Below, piece by piece: positions 36,527-45,537 of a stretch of DNA of 64,000 bases. The stretch is from Bacteroides sp. M10. GTDB taxonomy: Bacteria > Bacteroidota > Bacteroidia > Bacteroidales > Bacteroidaceae. The notes beneath the pieces were generated by a model. The model searched no databases. It saw only the letters and a list, made by a program, of their open reading frames with translations, and was not told the DNA's origin. The translations under genes and the position numbers were made by a program. The stretch lies in contig NZ_CP060488.1 in NCBI RefSeq assembly GCF_014334015.1, forward strand, positions 1,260,501 to 1,324,500, written 5' to 3'. Numbering within the stretch: position 1 is the stretch's first letter; every line of letters starts with the position of its first letter.

Positions 36527-38203
36527 ATGAGACAATCTAAATACATCACAATCATCCTGATGGCATGCACCCTGTTTTTCGCTTCTTGTAGCGATGAATA
36601 CATGGAAAACATGAACACTGACCCTTCCAAGGCTGCTACCATCGACCCGAATGCACAGCTCACCACTGCCCAACTGCAAACATACGGAGACTTGGGCATG
36701 ATAGAGATCTACCGTAACTACCATTATGCGTTCACCCAACAACTGATGGGATGCTGGAACACCACTAACTATGGTGGACGCCACACAGTGGACAATAATG
36801 AAATGAGCCGCATCTGGACATCTTTCTATACCCAATCTCTGAAGAACATTACCGACGCTGAATATCGCACGGCCGAAGATGCAGAGAAAGTGAACATCAA
36901 CTCTGTGCTCCGCATCTATCGGGTTTACCTCATGTCTATCATCACTGACACTTACGGAGACGCTCCTTTCAGTGAAGCCGGACTGGGATTCCTCGAAGGG
37001 AAGTTCAATCCCAAGTATGATAAACAGGAAGATATTTACAACGCTTTCTTTCTGGAACTGGAAGATGCTGTCAATAAAATCGATCCGACCAAAGATAAAG
37101 TGACAGGCGACCTCATCTATGCCGGTGATGTGGTTAAATGGCAACAACTGGCAAACTCACTTCGCCTTCGTTTTGCCATGCGAATCTCCAATGTCAACCC
37201 GACAAAGGCACAAACGGAATTTGAGAACGCTTTAACTGCCAACGGCGGTGTGATAACGGACGCTTCCGGCGACGCTCTCATCAAATACACAACAATAGCA
37301 TTTAGTTTCGGACAAGAAGCTTACTCTGATTATCGCGGAAATTCATTGTCGCAACTGTTGTTCGGCAACGACCCCGCCAACAATCCAAGTTATCTCTGCT
37401 CTACCTTCTTTAATCAGTTATACAACTCCGGCGATCCCCGTACATTCAGAATTTCCCGTTGCTATTACGACGGACTGATGAGTGCCACCAGTACCGACAA
37501 TCGTGTCGACATCACCCAGGAGATGATTGACAAAGGAATTGCTTTCAGTCCGCGCGACCCGGGTGCTTATTCGTGGGAACCGTGGCCTACGGGTTACGAC
37601 AGCGATATTTGTGCGGAATTAGCCGTCAACAATCCTTCCGTTACGGCAACCATGGCTCGTGAAGTGGAACCCAAACTTGCCAATAATTTCCTTAAAAGCG
37701 ACAATCCGGGTGTAGTGATGACCTCTGCAGAAGTGAAGTTGCTGATGGCGGAAGCTACCGTAAAAAAATGGAACGTCGGAAGTGTTTCGGCAGAAAATCT
37801 GTACAAGCAAGGAGTGCGTGCGGCCATGGATTTCCTGACAGACAACTACGATTGCACGGCTATCACCGATGAAGAGTTTGATGCATTCATTCAAAACAAA
37901 GGGGCTTTCGGGCACACGGACAATCAGAAACTCGAAGCCATCAATACGCAGGCATGGATTCTTCACTTCACCAACCCTACCGAATGTTGGGCAAACGTGC
38001 GTCGTTCCGGTTATCCGAAATTGAAATCACCGGCAGAATATGGTTTCGGACAATATCTCACCGGTGGCACGGACATTCCGGTTCGCCTCTGCTATCCTGT
38101 ATTGGAATCTTCATATAATAAGAATAACTATAACGAAGCCATTGAACGTATGGGAGGAACAGATAATTGGCATGTCCTTCTGTGGTGGGATACTGAAAAC
38201 TAA
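36527..38203 (+). CDS. SusD-like glycan-binding lipoprotein, mixed-linkage glucan PUL
   Basis: A 558-residue lipoprotein (FFASC, Cys21, then SDEYME, acidic and surface-type). It has the NTDPSKA start, WNTTNYGGR near residue 82, YLMSIITDTYGDAPFSEAG near 143 and MTSAEVKLLMAEATVKKW near 400. It belongs to the same SusD-like subgroup as the protein at 18,998 and aligns with it throughout. Its position matches the SusD-type binding protein (SGBP-A) of the B. ovatus mixed-linkage glucan locus, which from memory is essential for growth on that glucan. It caps the SusC channel and recruits polymer. Confidence 0.93.
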   Translation: MRQSKYITIILMACTLFFASCSDEYMENMNTDPSKAATIDPNAQLTTAQLQTYGDLGMIEIYRNYHYAFTQQLMGCWNTTNYGGRHTVDNNEMSRIWTSFYTQSLKNITDAEYRTAEDAEKVNINSVLRIYRVYLMSIITDTYGDAPFSEAGLGFLEGKFNPKYDKQEDIYNAFFLELEDAVNKIDPTKDKVTGDLIYAGDVVKWQQLANSLRLRFAMRISNVNPTKAQTEFENALTANGGVITDASGDALIKYTTIAFSFGQEAYSDYRGNSLSQLLFGNDPANNPSYLCSTFFNQLYNSGDPRTFRISRCYYDGLMSATSTDNRVDITQEMIDKGIAFSPRDPGAYSWEPWPTGYDSDICAELAVNNPSVTATMAREVEPKLANNFLKSDNPGVVMTSAEVKLLMAEATVKKWNVGSVSAENLYKQGVRAAMDFLTDNYDCTAITDEEFDAFIQNKGAFGHTDNQKLEAINTQAWILHFTNPTECWANVRRSGYPKLKSPAEYGFGQYLTGGTDIPVRLCYPVLESSYNKNNYNEAIERMGGTDNWHVLLWWDTEN

Positions 38204-38223
38204 CTATTAAATAATCATCCATT

Positions 38224-39486
38224 ATGAAAAAGATATATATTGCACTATTTGCCCTACTCGCTGTAGGCTCCACATTTACTGCATGCACCGACGAAGAACC
38301 GTTCGCTACGATAACAGAGAATGATGATCCGCATATCCTTGATCCGGTGTTCCCTGACAGAACAAATGGTCAATTGGCTACATTCGCCAACATCAGTCGG
38401 GATGCAAACCTATCCATCTCACTGACCGTAACTCCGAAAGATTACACCACAGTCACGTGGTTTATTGACGGACAGGAAGTAGAATCGGGCACCGACTCCG
38501 ACAAGGAAATGAACCGCAGCCTGAAAGCCGGTACGTATAATTTGAAGATAGAAGTAGAAACCGTGAAAGGGAAAAAGACTTCCCGTGAAGGATTGGTATT
38601 GGTCAACCCATTGGCAGATGACCCCCAATCCAAGGAAGTAGCCTTTGAGCGGATTGTATCTCCCGGTAAGACTGCCCGTCTATATGGTAGTAATCTACAG
38701 AACGTAACAGCCATCCTCTTGGGAGGAAGCACGGTCACCGATCCCACTTATGTTGAATCGGAAGATGGGGACTATCTGGAATACACTGTTCCGACAGACG
38801 TAAACGAAGGCGATTACCGTATCGTTCTGCAAGATGCCGAAGGCAATGAATATGGAGCCGACATGGTAAAAGTGACTAAGTCTTCCTTAATCATTTCGGG
38901 AGCCAACCGGGCTACTGCCAACGTGGACTGGACTATTTCCGGCATCAATCTCGACAACATCGCTTCTCTAACCATCGGCGGGCAGACAGTGTCTCAATTC
39001 AGCAACCAATCTTCTACGGAGATTACGCTGACTTGTCCGGATTTGTCTGATGGAAGCTATACGATGACAGGCAAGACGCGTGGCGGAGAGGCTGTACAGT
39101 TCTTGAACGATAATGCTACGACTACCGAGCAGACTGTTACCGTATCTACCGAAACAACGCTTTGGTCGGGACATCATTACGTTTCATGGGATATGCCGGA
39201 CGGTGATCCCAACAAAATTTTTGGTTTGATTCCGATGGATGTGTTTGCCGGTATCACAGCCGGATCAACACTGAAAGTAGTCTATTCCATAGAACCTACT
39301 GCCGAATATCATCAGATGCGACTTGCTACCGGCAATTGGTCATACTTCACAGATCCGATAGACTTCTCGGAAAACGGTGAATACACACTGGTACTGACAC
39401 AAGATATGTTGAATAAGATTCAAGCTGAAAACGGCTTCATCTGTGTAGGACATGGCTATTATGTAGATTTGGTAACCCTGAAATAA
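38224..39486 (+). CDS. Multidomain surface glycan-binding protein (SGBP-B type)
   Basis: A 420-residue lipoprotein (FTAC, Cys21, then TDEEPF, a surface-export type sequence). Four beta domains can be read: an Ig-like domain (about 35-135), an IPT/TIG-like domain (about 140-220, with GKTARLYGSNL), a second such domain (about 222-300, with WTISGINLDNIASLTIGG), and a C-terminal beta-sandwich (about 300-420) with exposed aromatics (WSGHHYVSWDMP, NWSYF), the probable glycan-binding face. The layout fits SGBP-B of the B. ovatus mixed-linkage glucan locus. It lies 20 bp after susD. Its first domain is the only one kept in the small lipoprotein at 20,656. Confidence 0.88.
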   Translation: MKKIYIALFALLAVGSTFTACTDEEPFATITENDDPHILDPVFPDRTNGQLATFANISRDANLSISLTVTPKDYTTVTWFIDGQEVESGTDSDKEMNRSLKAGTYNLKIEVETVKGKKTSREGLVLVNPLADDPQSKEVAFERIVSPGKTARLYGSNLQNVTAILLGGSTVTDPTYVESEDGDYLEYTVPTDVNEGDYRIVLQDAEGNEYGADMVKVTKSSLIISGANRATANVDWTISGINLDNIASLTIGGQTVSQFSNQSSTEITLTCPDLSDGSYTMTGKTRGGEAVQFLNDNATTTEQTVTVSTETTLWSGHHYVSWDMPDGDPNKIFGLIPMDVFAGITAGSTLKVVYSIEPTAEYHQMRLATGNWSYFTDPIDFSENGEYTLVLTQDMLNKIQAENGFICVGHGYYVDLVTLK

Positions 39487-39564
39487 TTATCCTACACAAG
39501 TGTGCAAATCATTCGCTCTGAATGACAGATTGGAGAAACTACGCTATTTAAAAAATAAATCATA

Positions 39565-41859
39565 ATGAAACTAAGAAATATTATCTTAATGTCCGCATCC
39601 ATCGCAGTGACTGCCTGTTCCAAACAGGCAGTTCCCACTGCCATTCCTGCAGACGCAAAAATAGAACAACAAGTGGAAGACCTTCTATCAAAGATGGACC
39701 TTGACGCCAAGATAGGACAAATGACCGAGCTGGCCATTGATGTATTAGGAGAGACAATAAATGGAGAATTCCAATTGGACGAGGCAAAACTCCACAAAGC
39801 GATTGCTGAATATAAGGTAGGTTCGTTTCTCAATGCTCCCGGTCCGGTGGCACAAAGCCCGGAAAAGTGGAACAAAATTATCGGTCGGATACAAGAACTG
39901 TCGATGAAAGAGATTGGTATTCCATGCATCTACGGATTGGATCAAAATCATGGTACTACCTATACATTAGGAGGCACACTCTTTCCCCAGAACATCAATA
40001 TGGGTGCTGCGTTCAATCCTGAATTGGCCTACGAAGCGGCACGTGTGACGGCTTATGAGACAAGGGCAAGCAATTGTCCCTGGACATACTCCCCCACTGT
40101 CGATATGGCACGCGATCCCCGTTGGCCGCGTGTGTGGGAAAACTATGGAGAAGACTGTTTAGTCAATGCCATTATGGGCAGCAATGCTGTTCGAGGCTTC
40201 CAAGGAGACGACCCTAACCATATTCCCGCCGACCGGATTGCTACCTCCGTAAAACATTACATGGGATACAGCTCGCCGCGTACCGGCAAAGACCGTACGC
40301 CGGCTTATATATCCGTTTCCGAACTGCGTGAAAAATGCTTTGCACCGTTCAAAGCCTGTGTAGAAGCAGGTGCATTGACCATAATGGTCAACAGTGGTTC
40401 CATCAACGGAAAGCCTGTGCATGCCGACCACGAACTCCTCACAAAATGGCTGAAAGAGGACTTGGGATGGGACGGAATGTTGATCACCGACTGGGCGGAC
40501 ATCAACAATCTTTATACCCGTGAACATGTGGCGGCAGACAAGAAAGAAGCCATCGAAATGGCAATCAATGCCGGCATAGACATGGCTATGGAACCGTATG
40601 ATCTCAATTATTGTACATTACTAAAAGAGTTGGTGCAAGAGAAGAAAGTACCCATGAGCCGCATTGACGATGCCGTCCGCCGCGTGCTTAGGTTAAAGTT
40701 CCGCTTGGGTCTGTTCGACCATCCGAATACCTTGCTGAAAGATTATCCTCTCTTCGGCAGCAAGGAACATGCACTGATCGCACTTCATGCTGCCGAAGAA
40801 TCGGAAGTATTGCTAAAGAATAAGGATAACATCCTTCCGCTTCCTCAAGGAAAAAAGATATTGGTAACCGGTCCGAACGCCAACTCCATGCGTTGCTTGA
40901 ACGGCGGTTGGAGCTATTCGTGGCAAGGACATCTGACCGACAGATTTGCCGACAAGTATAACACCATTTATGAAGCAATCTGCAACAAATTCGGCACCGA
41001 TCATGTCCGCCTGGAACAGGGAGTAACCTACAAACCCGAAGGTGCTTACATGGAAGAAAATGAACCGGAAATCGAAAAAGCTGTCGCCGCAGCCCGCAAC
41101 GTGGATATTATTATCGCCTGTATCGGTGAAAATTCGTATTGTGAAACACCCGGTAACCTTTCCGAACTTGCTATCTCTGCCAACCAAAGCAAATTGGTAA
41201 AGGCACTTGCTGCTACGGGAAAACCGATTATCCTGATACTCAACGAAGGTCGTCCCCGTATTATCAACGACTTGGAACCATTGGCTGATGCTGTTATTAA
41301 CGTTCTATTACCCGGAAACTATGGCGGCGACGCATTGGCAAACATTCTGGCAGGAGACGTGAACCCCAGTGCCAAGATGCCTTACACATATCCGCGACAC
41401 GAAGCGGCACTAACCACCTACGATTATCGGGTGAGCGAAGAAATGGACAAGATGGAAGGCGCTTACGACTACAATGCGGTAGTCTCCGTTCAATGGCCTT
41501 TCGGATATGGATTGAGCTACACTACCTTTGAATACAGCAACTTCCAAACGGACCAGTCCTCATTTACCGCAGGAGATGAATTGCACTTTTCCATAGACGT
41601 AACCAATACCGGTAAATATGTCGGGAAAGAAGTTGTCATGCTGTTCAGCAGTGATCTTGTGGCTTCGCTTACTCCTGAAAACCGCAGGTTACGAGCCTTC
41701 AAAAAGGTAGAACTGCAACCGGGCGAAACTCAAACTGTCACTCTATCCATCAAAGACAGCGACCTGGCTTTTGTCAATGCTGATGGACAATGGGTGCTGG
41801 AACAGGGGGATTTTCGTATGCAATGCGGGAATCAAGTATTGACGATTACTTATAAGTAA
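39565..41859 (+). CDS. GH3-family beta-glucosidase, mixed-linkage glucan PUL
   Basis: A 764-residue protein with a lipobox (AVTAC, Cys18) but no acidic residues after it (SKQAVP), which suggests a periplasm-facing lipoprotein. It has a GH3 barrel with KHYMGY and nucleophile Asp309 in [10 protein letters not shown], an alpha/beta sandwich with [12 protein letters not shown] as probable acid/base region, and a fibronectin-III-like end. It would break imported gluco-oligosaccharides down to glucose. It is the last gene of the operon, 78 bp after the SGBP, and is followed by a long hairpin. It corresponds by order to the GH3 of the B. ovatus mixed-linkage glucan locus. Confidence 0.92.
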   Translation: MKLRNIILMSASIAVTACSKQAVPTAIPADAKIEQQVEDLLSKMDLDAKIGQMTELAIDVLGETINGEFQLDEAKLHKAIAEYKVGSFLNAPGPVAQSPEKWNKIIGRIQELSMKEIGIPCIYGLDQNHGTTYTLGGTLFPQNINMGAAFNPELAYEAARVTAYETRASNCPWTYSPTVDMARDPRWPRVWENYGEDCLVNAIMGSNAVRGFQGDDPNHIPADRIATSVKHYMGYSSPRTGKDRTPAYISVSELREKCFAPFKACVEAGALTIMVNSGSINGKPVHADHELLTKWLKEDLGWDGMLITDWADINNLYTREHVAADKKEAIEMAINAGIDMAMEPYDLNYCTLLKELVQEKKVPMSRIDDAVRRVLRLKFRLGLFDHPNTLLKDYPLFGSKEHALIALHAAEESEVLLKNKDNILPLPQGKKILVTGPNANSMRCLNGGWSYSWQGHLTDRFADKYNTIYEAICNKFGTDHVRLEQGVTYKPEGAYMEENEPEIEKAVAAARNVDIIIACIGENSYCETPGNLSELAISANQSKLVKALAATGKPIILILNEGRPRIINDLEPLADAVINVLLPGNYGGDALANILAGDVNPSAKMPYTYPRHEAALTTYDYRVSEEMDKMEGAYDYNAVVSVQWPFGYGLSYTTFEYSNFQTDQSSFTAGDELHFSIDVTNTGKYVGKEVVMLFSSDLVASLTPENRRLRAFKKVELQPGETQTVTLSIKDSDLAFVNADGQWVLEQGDFRMQCGNQVLTITYK

Positions 41860-41891
41860 GCATTTATAAGTAAGTGTACATTATTAATGCA

Positions 41892-41963
41892 AACTGCTCC
41901 TTTTAATTCAAGCGATTGTATGTCTACAACAAAAGACGGTCGTTTGAATCAAAAGGAGCAGTT
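41892..41963. terminator. Long hairpin between convergent GH3 and cysK genes
   Basis: AACTGCTCCTTTT (41892-41904) pairs perfectly with AAAAGGAGCAGTT (41951-41963), and the stem continues inward through ATTCAA/TTGAAT. A TTATTTTTA run follows on the plus strand. It stands between convergent genes and probably ends transcription from both sides, best for the plus strand. Confidence 0.7.
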
Positions 41964-41990
41964 ATTTTTAGCTGAAAAAAAGCAGCATTA

Positions 41991-42938
41991 TCACAAAGGA
42001 TATTCCTCAAAAGCATACAAAATGGTAGACAAATAACGTTCACCTGTATCAGGCAATAACGCAACGATCATCTTACCCGCATTTTCCGGTCGCTTCGCCA
42101 GCTCCGTAGCAGCATATACAGCTGCCCCCGAAGATATACCTACCAATAAACCTTCTTGTTTGGCTAATTCACGACTTGTACGAATAGCATCGTCATTCTG
42201 CACCTGAATAATTTCATCTACAACAGAGGCTTTGTACGTCTTAGGAATAAACCCTGCACCGATTCCCTGAATCTTATGAGGACCAGGTTTTCCTCCCGAC
42301 AGTACAGGAGAATCAGATGGTTCCACTGCCACTATCTTTATACTCGGATCACGCATCTTCAACGCTTCACCTACACCGCTAACTGTCCCGCCAGTACCTA
42401 CACCGGCTACAAAGATATCGACTTTCCCCTCGGTATCTCTCCATATTTCCAAGCCGGTAGTCCGTAAATGCATGGCGGGGTTAGCAGGATTCTCAAATTG
42501 TTGTAAGATGACAGCTCCCGGAGTTACTGTTTTTAATTCTTCCGCTTTGGCAATTGCCCCTTTCATACCATCCGCACCAGGAGTCAGCACTAATTCTGCT
42601 CCTAAGGCTTTCAGAAGATTACGTCGCTCAATGCTCATTGTATCAGGCATCGTCAGAATCAGTTTATAGCCTTTCGCTGCTGAAACAAAAGCCAATCCCA
42701 CACCGGTATTGCCGCTAGTCGGTTCAATGATCGTTGCTCCGGATTGTAAGACACCTTTCGTTTCGGCATCCTCAATCATAGCCAATGCGATACGGTCCTT
42801 AACACTTCCCGCAGGATTAAAAGATTCAATCTTTACAATCAGACGGGCTTTCAAATCATTGTTTTTATTATAGTTACTAAGTTCCAATAACGGAGTATTA
42901 CCTACTAGATCCGTCAATTTCTTTGCAATCTTTTCCAT
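41991..42938 (-). CDS. cysK: Cysteine synthase A (O-acetylserine sulfhydrylase)
   Basis: A 315-residue PLP enzyme that makes cysteine from O-acetylserine and sulfide in the cytoplasm. The PLP lysine is Lys47 in NPAGSVKDR; the substrate loop PTSGNTG and the phosphate-binding GVGTGGT loop are intact. The ATG at 42938 is the start: it gives the usual [17 protein letters not shown] beginning, whereas the only longer option is a TTG that falls inside the -7 box. It is unrelated to the flanking PULs and marks a core-genome boundary between them. A palindrome upstream suggests control by cysteine or sulfur status. Confidence 0.96.
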   Translation of the reverse strand: MEKIAKKLTDLVGNTPLLELSNYNKNNDLKARLIVKIESFNPAGSVKDRIALAMIEDAETKGVLQSGATIIEPTSGNTGVGLAFVSAAKGYKLILTMPDTMSIERRNLLKALGAELVLTPGADGMKGAIAKAEELKTVTPGAVILQQFENPANPAMHLRTTGLEIWRDTEGKVDIFVAGVGTGGTVSGVGEALKMRDPSIKIVAVEPSDSPVLSGGKPGPHKIQGIGAGFIPKTYKASVVDEIIQVQNDDAIRTSRELAKQEGLLVGISSGAAVYAATELAKRPENAGKMIVALLPDTGERYLSTILYAFEEYPL

Positions 42939-42974
42939 ATATCTGTTTTTAAATTTTCTTGTTTTAAGATATGA

Positions 42975-42982
42975 CAAAGATA
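42975..42982 (-). promoter_or_regulatory. -7 box of cysK
   Basis: The minus strand reads TATCTTTG, an exact TAnnTTTG match, 36 bp before the cysK ATG at 42938. The expected -33 position falls at about 43002-43006, at the edge of the palindrome described next. Confidence 0.65.
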
Positions 42983-43005
42983 GTGCAGATTCTGTTCAGG
43001 GGAAA

Positions 43006-43039
43006 TACCACAGATGTGGTAATTTCATACCACATCTGT
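43006..43039. promoter_or_regulatory. Palindrome TACCACA-GA-TGTGGTA plus a second half-site upstream of cysK
   Basis: A 16-bp palindrome (43006-43021, 7-bp arms) is followed 22 bp on by TACCACATCTGT (43028-43039). The same bases also form a perfect 12-bp hairpin (43010-43021 with 43028-43039, 6-nt loop). It covers the -33 region of cysK, so an operator is the first choice. A terminator for the GH88 operon ending at 43078 is the alternative, but no T-run follows the stem on that strand. Confidence 0.55.
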
Positions 43040-43077
43040 CTGATTAAAAAGCTCATTCTCTACCGACTCTTTAGTAT

Positions 43078-44319
43078 CTAGGACGCTTTATCAGTATTCA
43101 AATAACGTGATAGGGCTTCCAGGAAGTAATAGTCGGCATAAACCAAGGGCACATCAATCTCTTTTCCATGTGGCAGACTGCCCGTCGAATGTTTCAAAAG
43201 AAATCCAGCATTATCGCCCAGTTTTGCTCTATACAGATCAGATGCCAAACTGTGAATCATCGTGGCAGCCGAATCATAGTATTCCGGACTCTTTGTATAC
43301 TGATATAGTTCTAAAAGAGCAGAAGCAGCTATGGCAGCGGCAGAAGCATCTCTTGGAATATAACCTAGCTTTGTATCATCAAATTTCCATCCCTTTGTAT
43401 ATCCATCCTGCCCAACATTAAAGTCCCATAAAGGTATTTTATCTTCCGGCAAAGACGGGTTATTCAAAAAGAAATCAGCCATTTTTTGTGCTACAGACAA
43501 ATACTTCGGATCCCCGGTTTCTCTATACACCATTGTAAATCCATAAATCCCCCAAGCCTGTCCTCTCGCCCAGGCAGAATTATCGGCATACCCTTGAGCA
43601 GTGGCCTTATCCCTGATTTCTCCCGTTATGGAATCATAATCGACTACATGATAGCAACTGAAATCTTCCCGAAGATGATTCTTGATAGTAGTGTTTGCAT
43701 GTGTAACAGCCACATCATAATACTTTTTATCCCCCGTCTCTTTGGATGCCCAAAAAAGCAATTCAAGGTTCATCATATTATCTATGATTACAGGAAATTG
43801 CCACACTATTGTGTCATGGGGTGCTTTCCCTCCTTCCCATGATTTGATTGAATGAACATTCGGATTAAATCTCGTCATTAATGAATTCGCCGTTTGTACC
43901 AAAATGTCTCTATAACTTTTATCTTTCGTCAAAGCAAAACCTCTGCCAAAGCTATTGTACATCATAAAACCGACATCATGATCTTTTGTATTATACTTAT
44001 TCGGCTCAAGTGGTAATGTCCATTCCACTGCTTTCTCCTTCCAGCAACTATCGTTTGTAAGCTCATATAGCATCCACAATGTACCCGGAAAAAAACCGCT
44101 TGTCCATCCATAGATATCTGTCGTAGATAAACTGCCATCTTTTTTCGTACTTCTTGGATATCGCCCTTGCGTTTCACCTAAAGATGTCAGCATACAATGA
44201 GTCTGTTCACACGCATAGATAATATTCTCTTCTACAAACTGCTTTCTACTGTCTACAGAAGTACACCCCACCAGCAGAATAAAGATAAAACTACCAAAAA
44301 TGAATCTACTATTTCTCAT
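43078..44319 (-). CDS. GH88 unsaturated uronyl hydrolase lipoprotein
   Basis: A 413-residue protein with a lipobox (LLVGC, Cys19). It has the GH88 alpha/alpha-barrel pattern: YGWTSGFFPGTLWMLYE, the HDVGF motif with probable catalytic Asp115, the IIDNMMNLELLFWAS motif with Asp180, and ARGQAWGIYGF. GH88 enzymes hydrate and remove the 4,5-unsaturated uronic acid left at the non-reducing end by polysaccharide lyases. It is the last gene of the operon and lies 24 bp after an alginate-lyase-fold gene. Its presence shows that the target polymer contains uronic acid and that lyase products keep neutral or amino sugars next to it, as in glycosaminoglycans or plant and microbial acidic polysaccharides. 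Confidence 0.93.
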   Translation of the reverse strand: MRNSRFIFGSFIFILLVGCTSVDSRKQFVEENIIYACEQTHCMLTSLGETQGRYPRSTKKDGSLSTTDIYGWTSGFFPGTLWMLYELTNDSCWKEKAVEWTLPLEPNKYNTKDHDVGFMMYNSFGRGFALTKDKSYRDILVQTANSLMTRFNPNVHSIKSWEGGKAPHDTIVWQFPVIIDNMMNLELLFWASKETGDKKYYDVAVTHANTTIKNHLREDFSCYHVVDYDSITGEIRDKATAQGYADNSAWARGQAWGIYGFTMVYRETGDPKYLSVAQKMADFFLNNPSLPEDKIPLWDFNVGQDGYTKGWKFDDTKLGYIPRDASAAAIAASALLELYQYTKSPEYYDSAATMIHSLASDLYRAKLGDNAGFLLKHSTGSLPHGKEIDVPLVYADYYFLEALSRYLNTDKAS

Positions 44320-44343
44320 TTTGATTCTTATAAAATAATATTC

Positions 44344-45516
44344 CTACTTACTTTCATTAAATAAAAGCGTTCCCAATCCCAGGCATTGCGCATTCCAGCT
44401 CTCACCACCCTGTCCACGCACTTTATCTACCGCTTTCTTAGTATATTCCACTTCTGCTTCTGAAAGTCCTTTCCTATTATAATAATGATTGTACACCATT
44501 TCATAGATAGGTTGAAGATTTCCTCTGTCGATCGTTGAAATAGAATTTCCATACACATTCCCCTGAAAGGGAACATCGTCATTACCCAGATTATATTTTG
44601 CCATATATTCAAAGCCTTTCAACAAACGATTGTCCATACTTTTATATAGATCAATTCCCTGTTTCCACGCCACCTCACAAGATTCTGCCAATCCCCCTAT
44701 TCCATATTGCGCATGGGTCTGATCTCTCCCACTTTCAAAATTCTGTCCGGTATCATAGATGTTCTTCGACAACGTTCCGTTACTACCCTCGGTCGTTGAA
44801 TTATAAAAAGCGATAGCTCTGTCAAAAATCTCTTTATCATCCAAAAATACCCCAACCGCTAAATGCATTTTGGTTATCGCAGTATCCCAGTTTCCCGCGC
44901 GCCCACGTTTCCAGTCTTTTATCAAGTCATAAAAGACCTCTTTAAACATTTTTTCAGCCTGAATGATATCCGCTTCTTTCCATCCCGCATCTGTATAACG
45001 TAATATTTCAGCAGCATTTATCAGATTGAAACCATACCATGCTGACATCAGCATATCATCTCCCCCGATCAAAGCCGTCAATGTACCCGACCAGGCATTC
45101 AATATCTCAATAGCTTTATCAGCATAACGCTGTTCACCTGTTATAACCCACATTAAGGCACAATGATATGCCATCTGGGAGTCACTACTCATTGCTCCCG
45201 CTGCGGGACTATTCACTCCTTCTGTTCTTTCTACTTCCGCATAAGGACCCTGTACTACATAATTCACATTAGCGTGACCTTTCAACATTTCATAACTCAG
45301 TTTCCAAGGTTTTGCATAATAAAAAGCCTGCTCCTTTATCCTGGCCATATCTTCGTAAGTAAAAAGGATACCCGGATGTGAGAATACCTTGACCACTTGC
45401 GGCTTTACTTCCTCCTTCGGAGAAATAGTAATATCTTTCATTTCATCGGATGAATCACAACTCATCACTGTGAAGGATAATAATAAAAATGCCAAATATC
45501 TAATAATCTTATTCAT
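44344..45516 (-). CDS. Alginate-lyase-fold polysaccharide lyase lipoprotein
   Basis: A 390-residue lipoprotein (FTVMSC, Cys20). The ATG at 45516 is used; a TTG two codons earlier is less likely. The acidic DSSDEMKD after the cysteine suggests cell-surface display. The alpha-helical domain carries HPGILFTYEDMARIKE near residue 47, GNWDTAI near 208 and the ESGRDQTHAQ block at 261-270, which match the alginate_lyase (PF05426) superfamily whose Asn/His/Arg/Tyr residues do beta-elimination. The numbered PL family is not clear and the polymer need not be alginate. By location it is probably the surface endo-lyase of this PUL, upstream in the pathway of the periplasmic heparinase II/III-like enzyme and GH88. 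Confidence 0.78.
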   Translation of the reverse strand: MNKIIRYLAFLLLSFTVMSCDSSDEMKDITISPKEEVKPQVVKVFSHPGILFTYEDMARIKEQAFYYAKPWKLSYEMLKGHANVNYVVQGPYAEVERTEGVNSPAAGAMSSDSQMAYHCALMWVITGEQRYADKAIEILNAWSGTLTALIGGDDMLMSAWYGFNLINAAEILRYTDAGWKEADIIQAEKMFKEVFYDLIKDWKRGRAGNWDTAITKMHLAVGVFLDDKEIFDRAIAFYNSTTEGSNGTLSKNIYDTGQNFESGRDQTHAQYGIGGLAESCEVAWKQGIDLYKSMDNRLLKGFEYMAKYNLGNDDVPFQGNVYGNSISTIDRGNLQPIYEMVYNHYYNRKGLSEAEVEYTKKAVDKVRGQGGESWNAQCLGLGTLLFNESK

Positions 45517-45537
45517 ACTCAAGTATATTTTAATATT

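Noticed and set aside
36512..37147. 211-codon open frame antisense to the susD at 36,527
   Set aside because: Same kind of shadow as above; the paralogous susD also shows one, which points to shared codon usage and not to a gene.
42939..42977. Extension of cysK to a TTG codon at 42977
   Set aside because: The TTG lies within the TATCTTTG -7 box, so it cannot be in the mature transcript. The ATG at 42938 gives the usual N-terminus.
43010..43039. The hairpin before cysK as a simple terminator of the GH88 operon
   Set aside because: No T-run follows the stem on the minus strand, and the palindrome covers the cysK -33 region, so an operator is preferred, though termination is not excluded.
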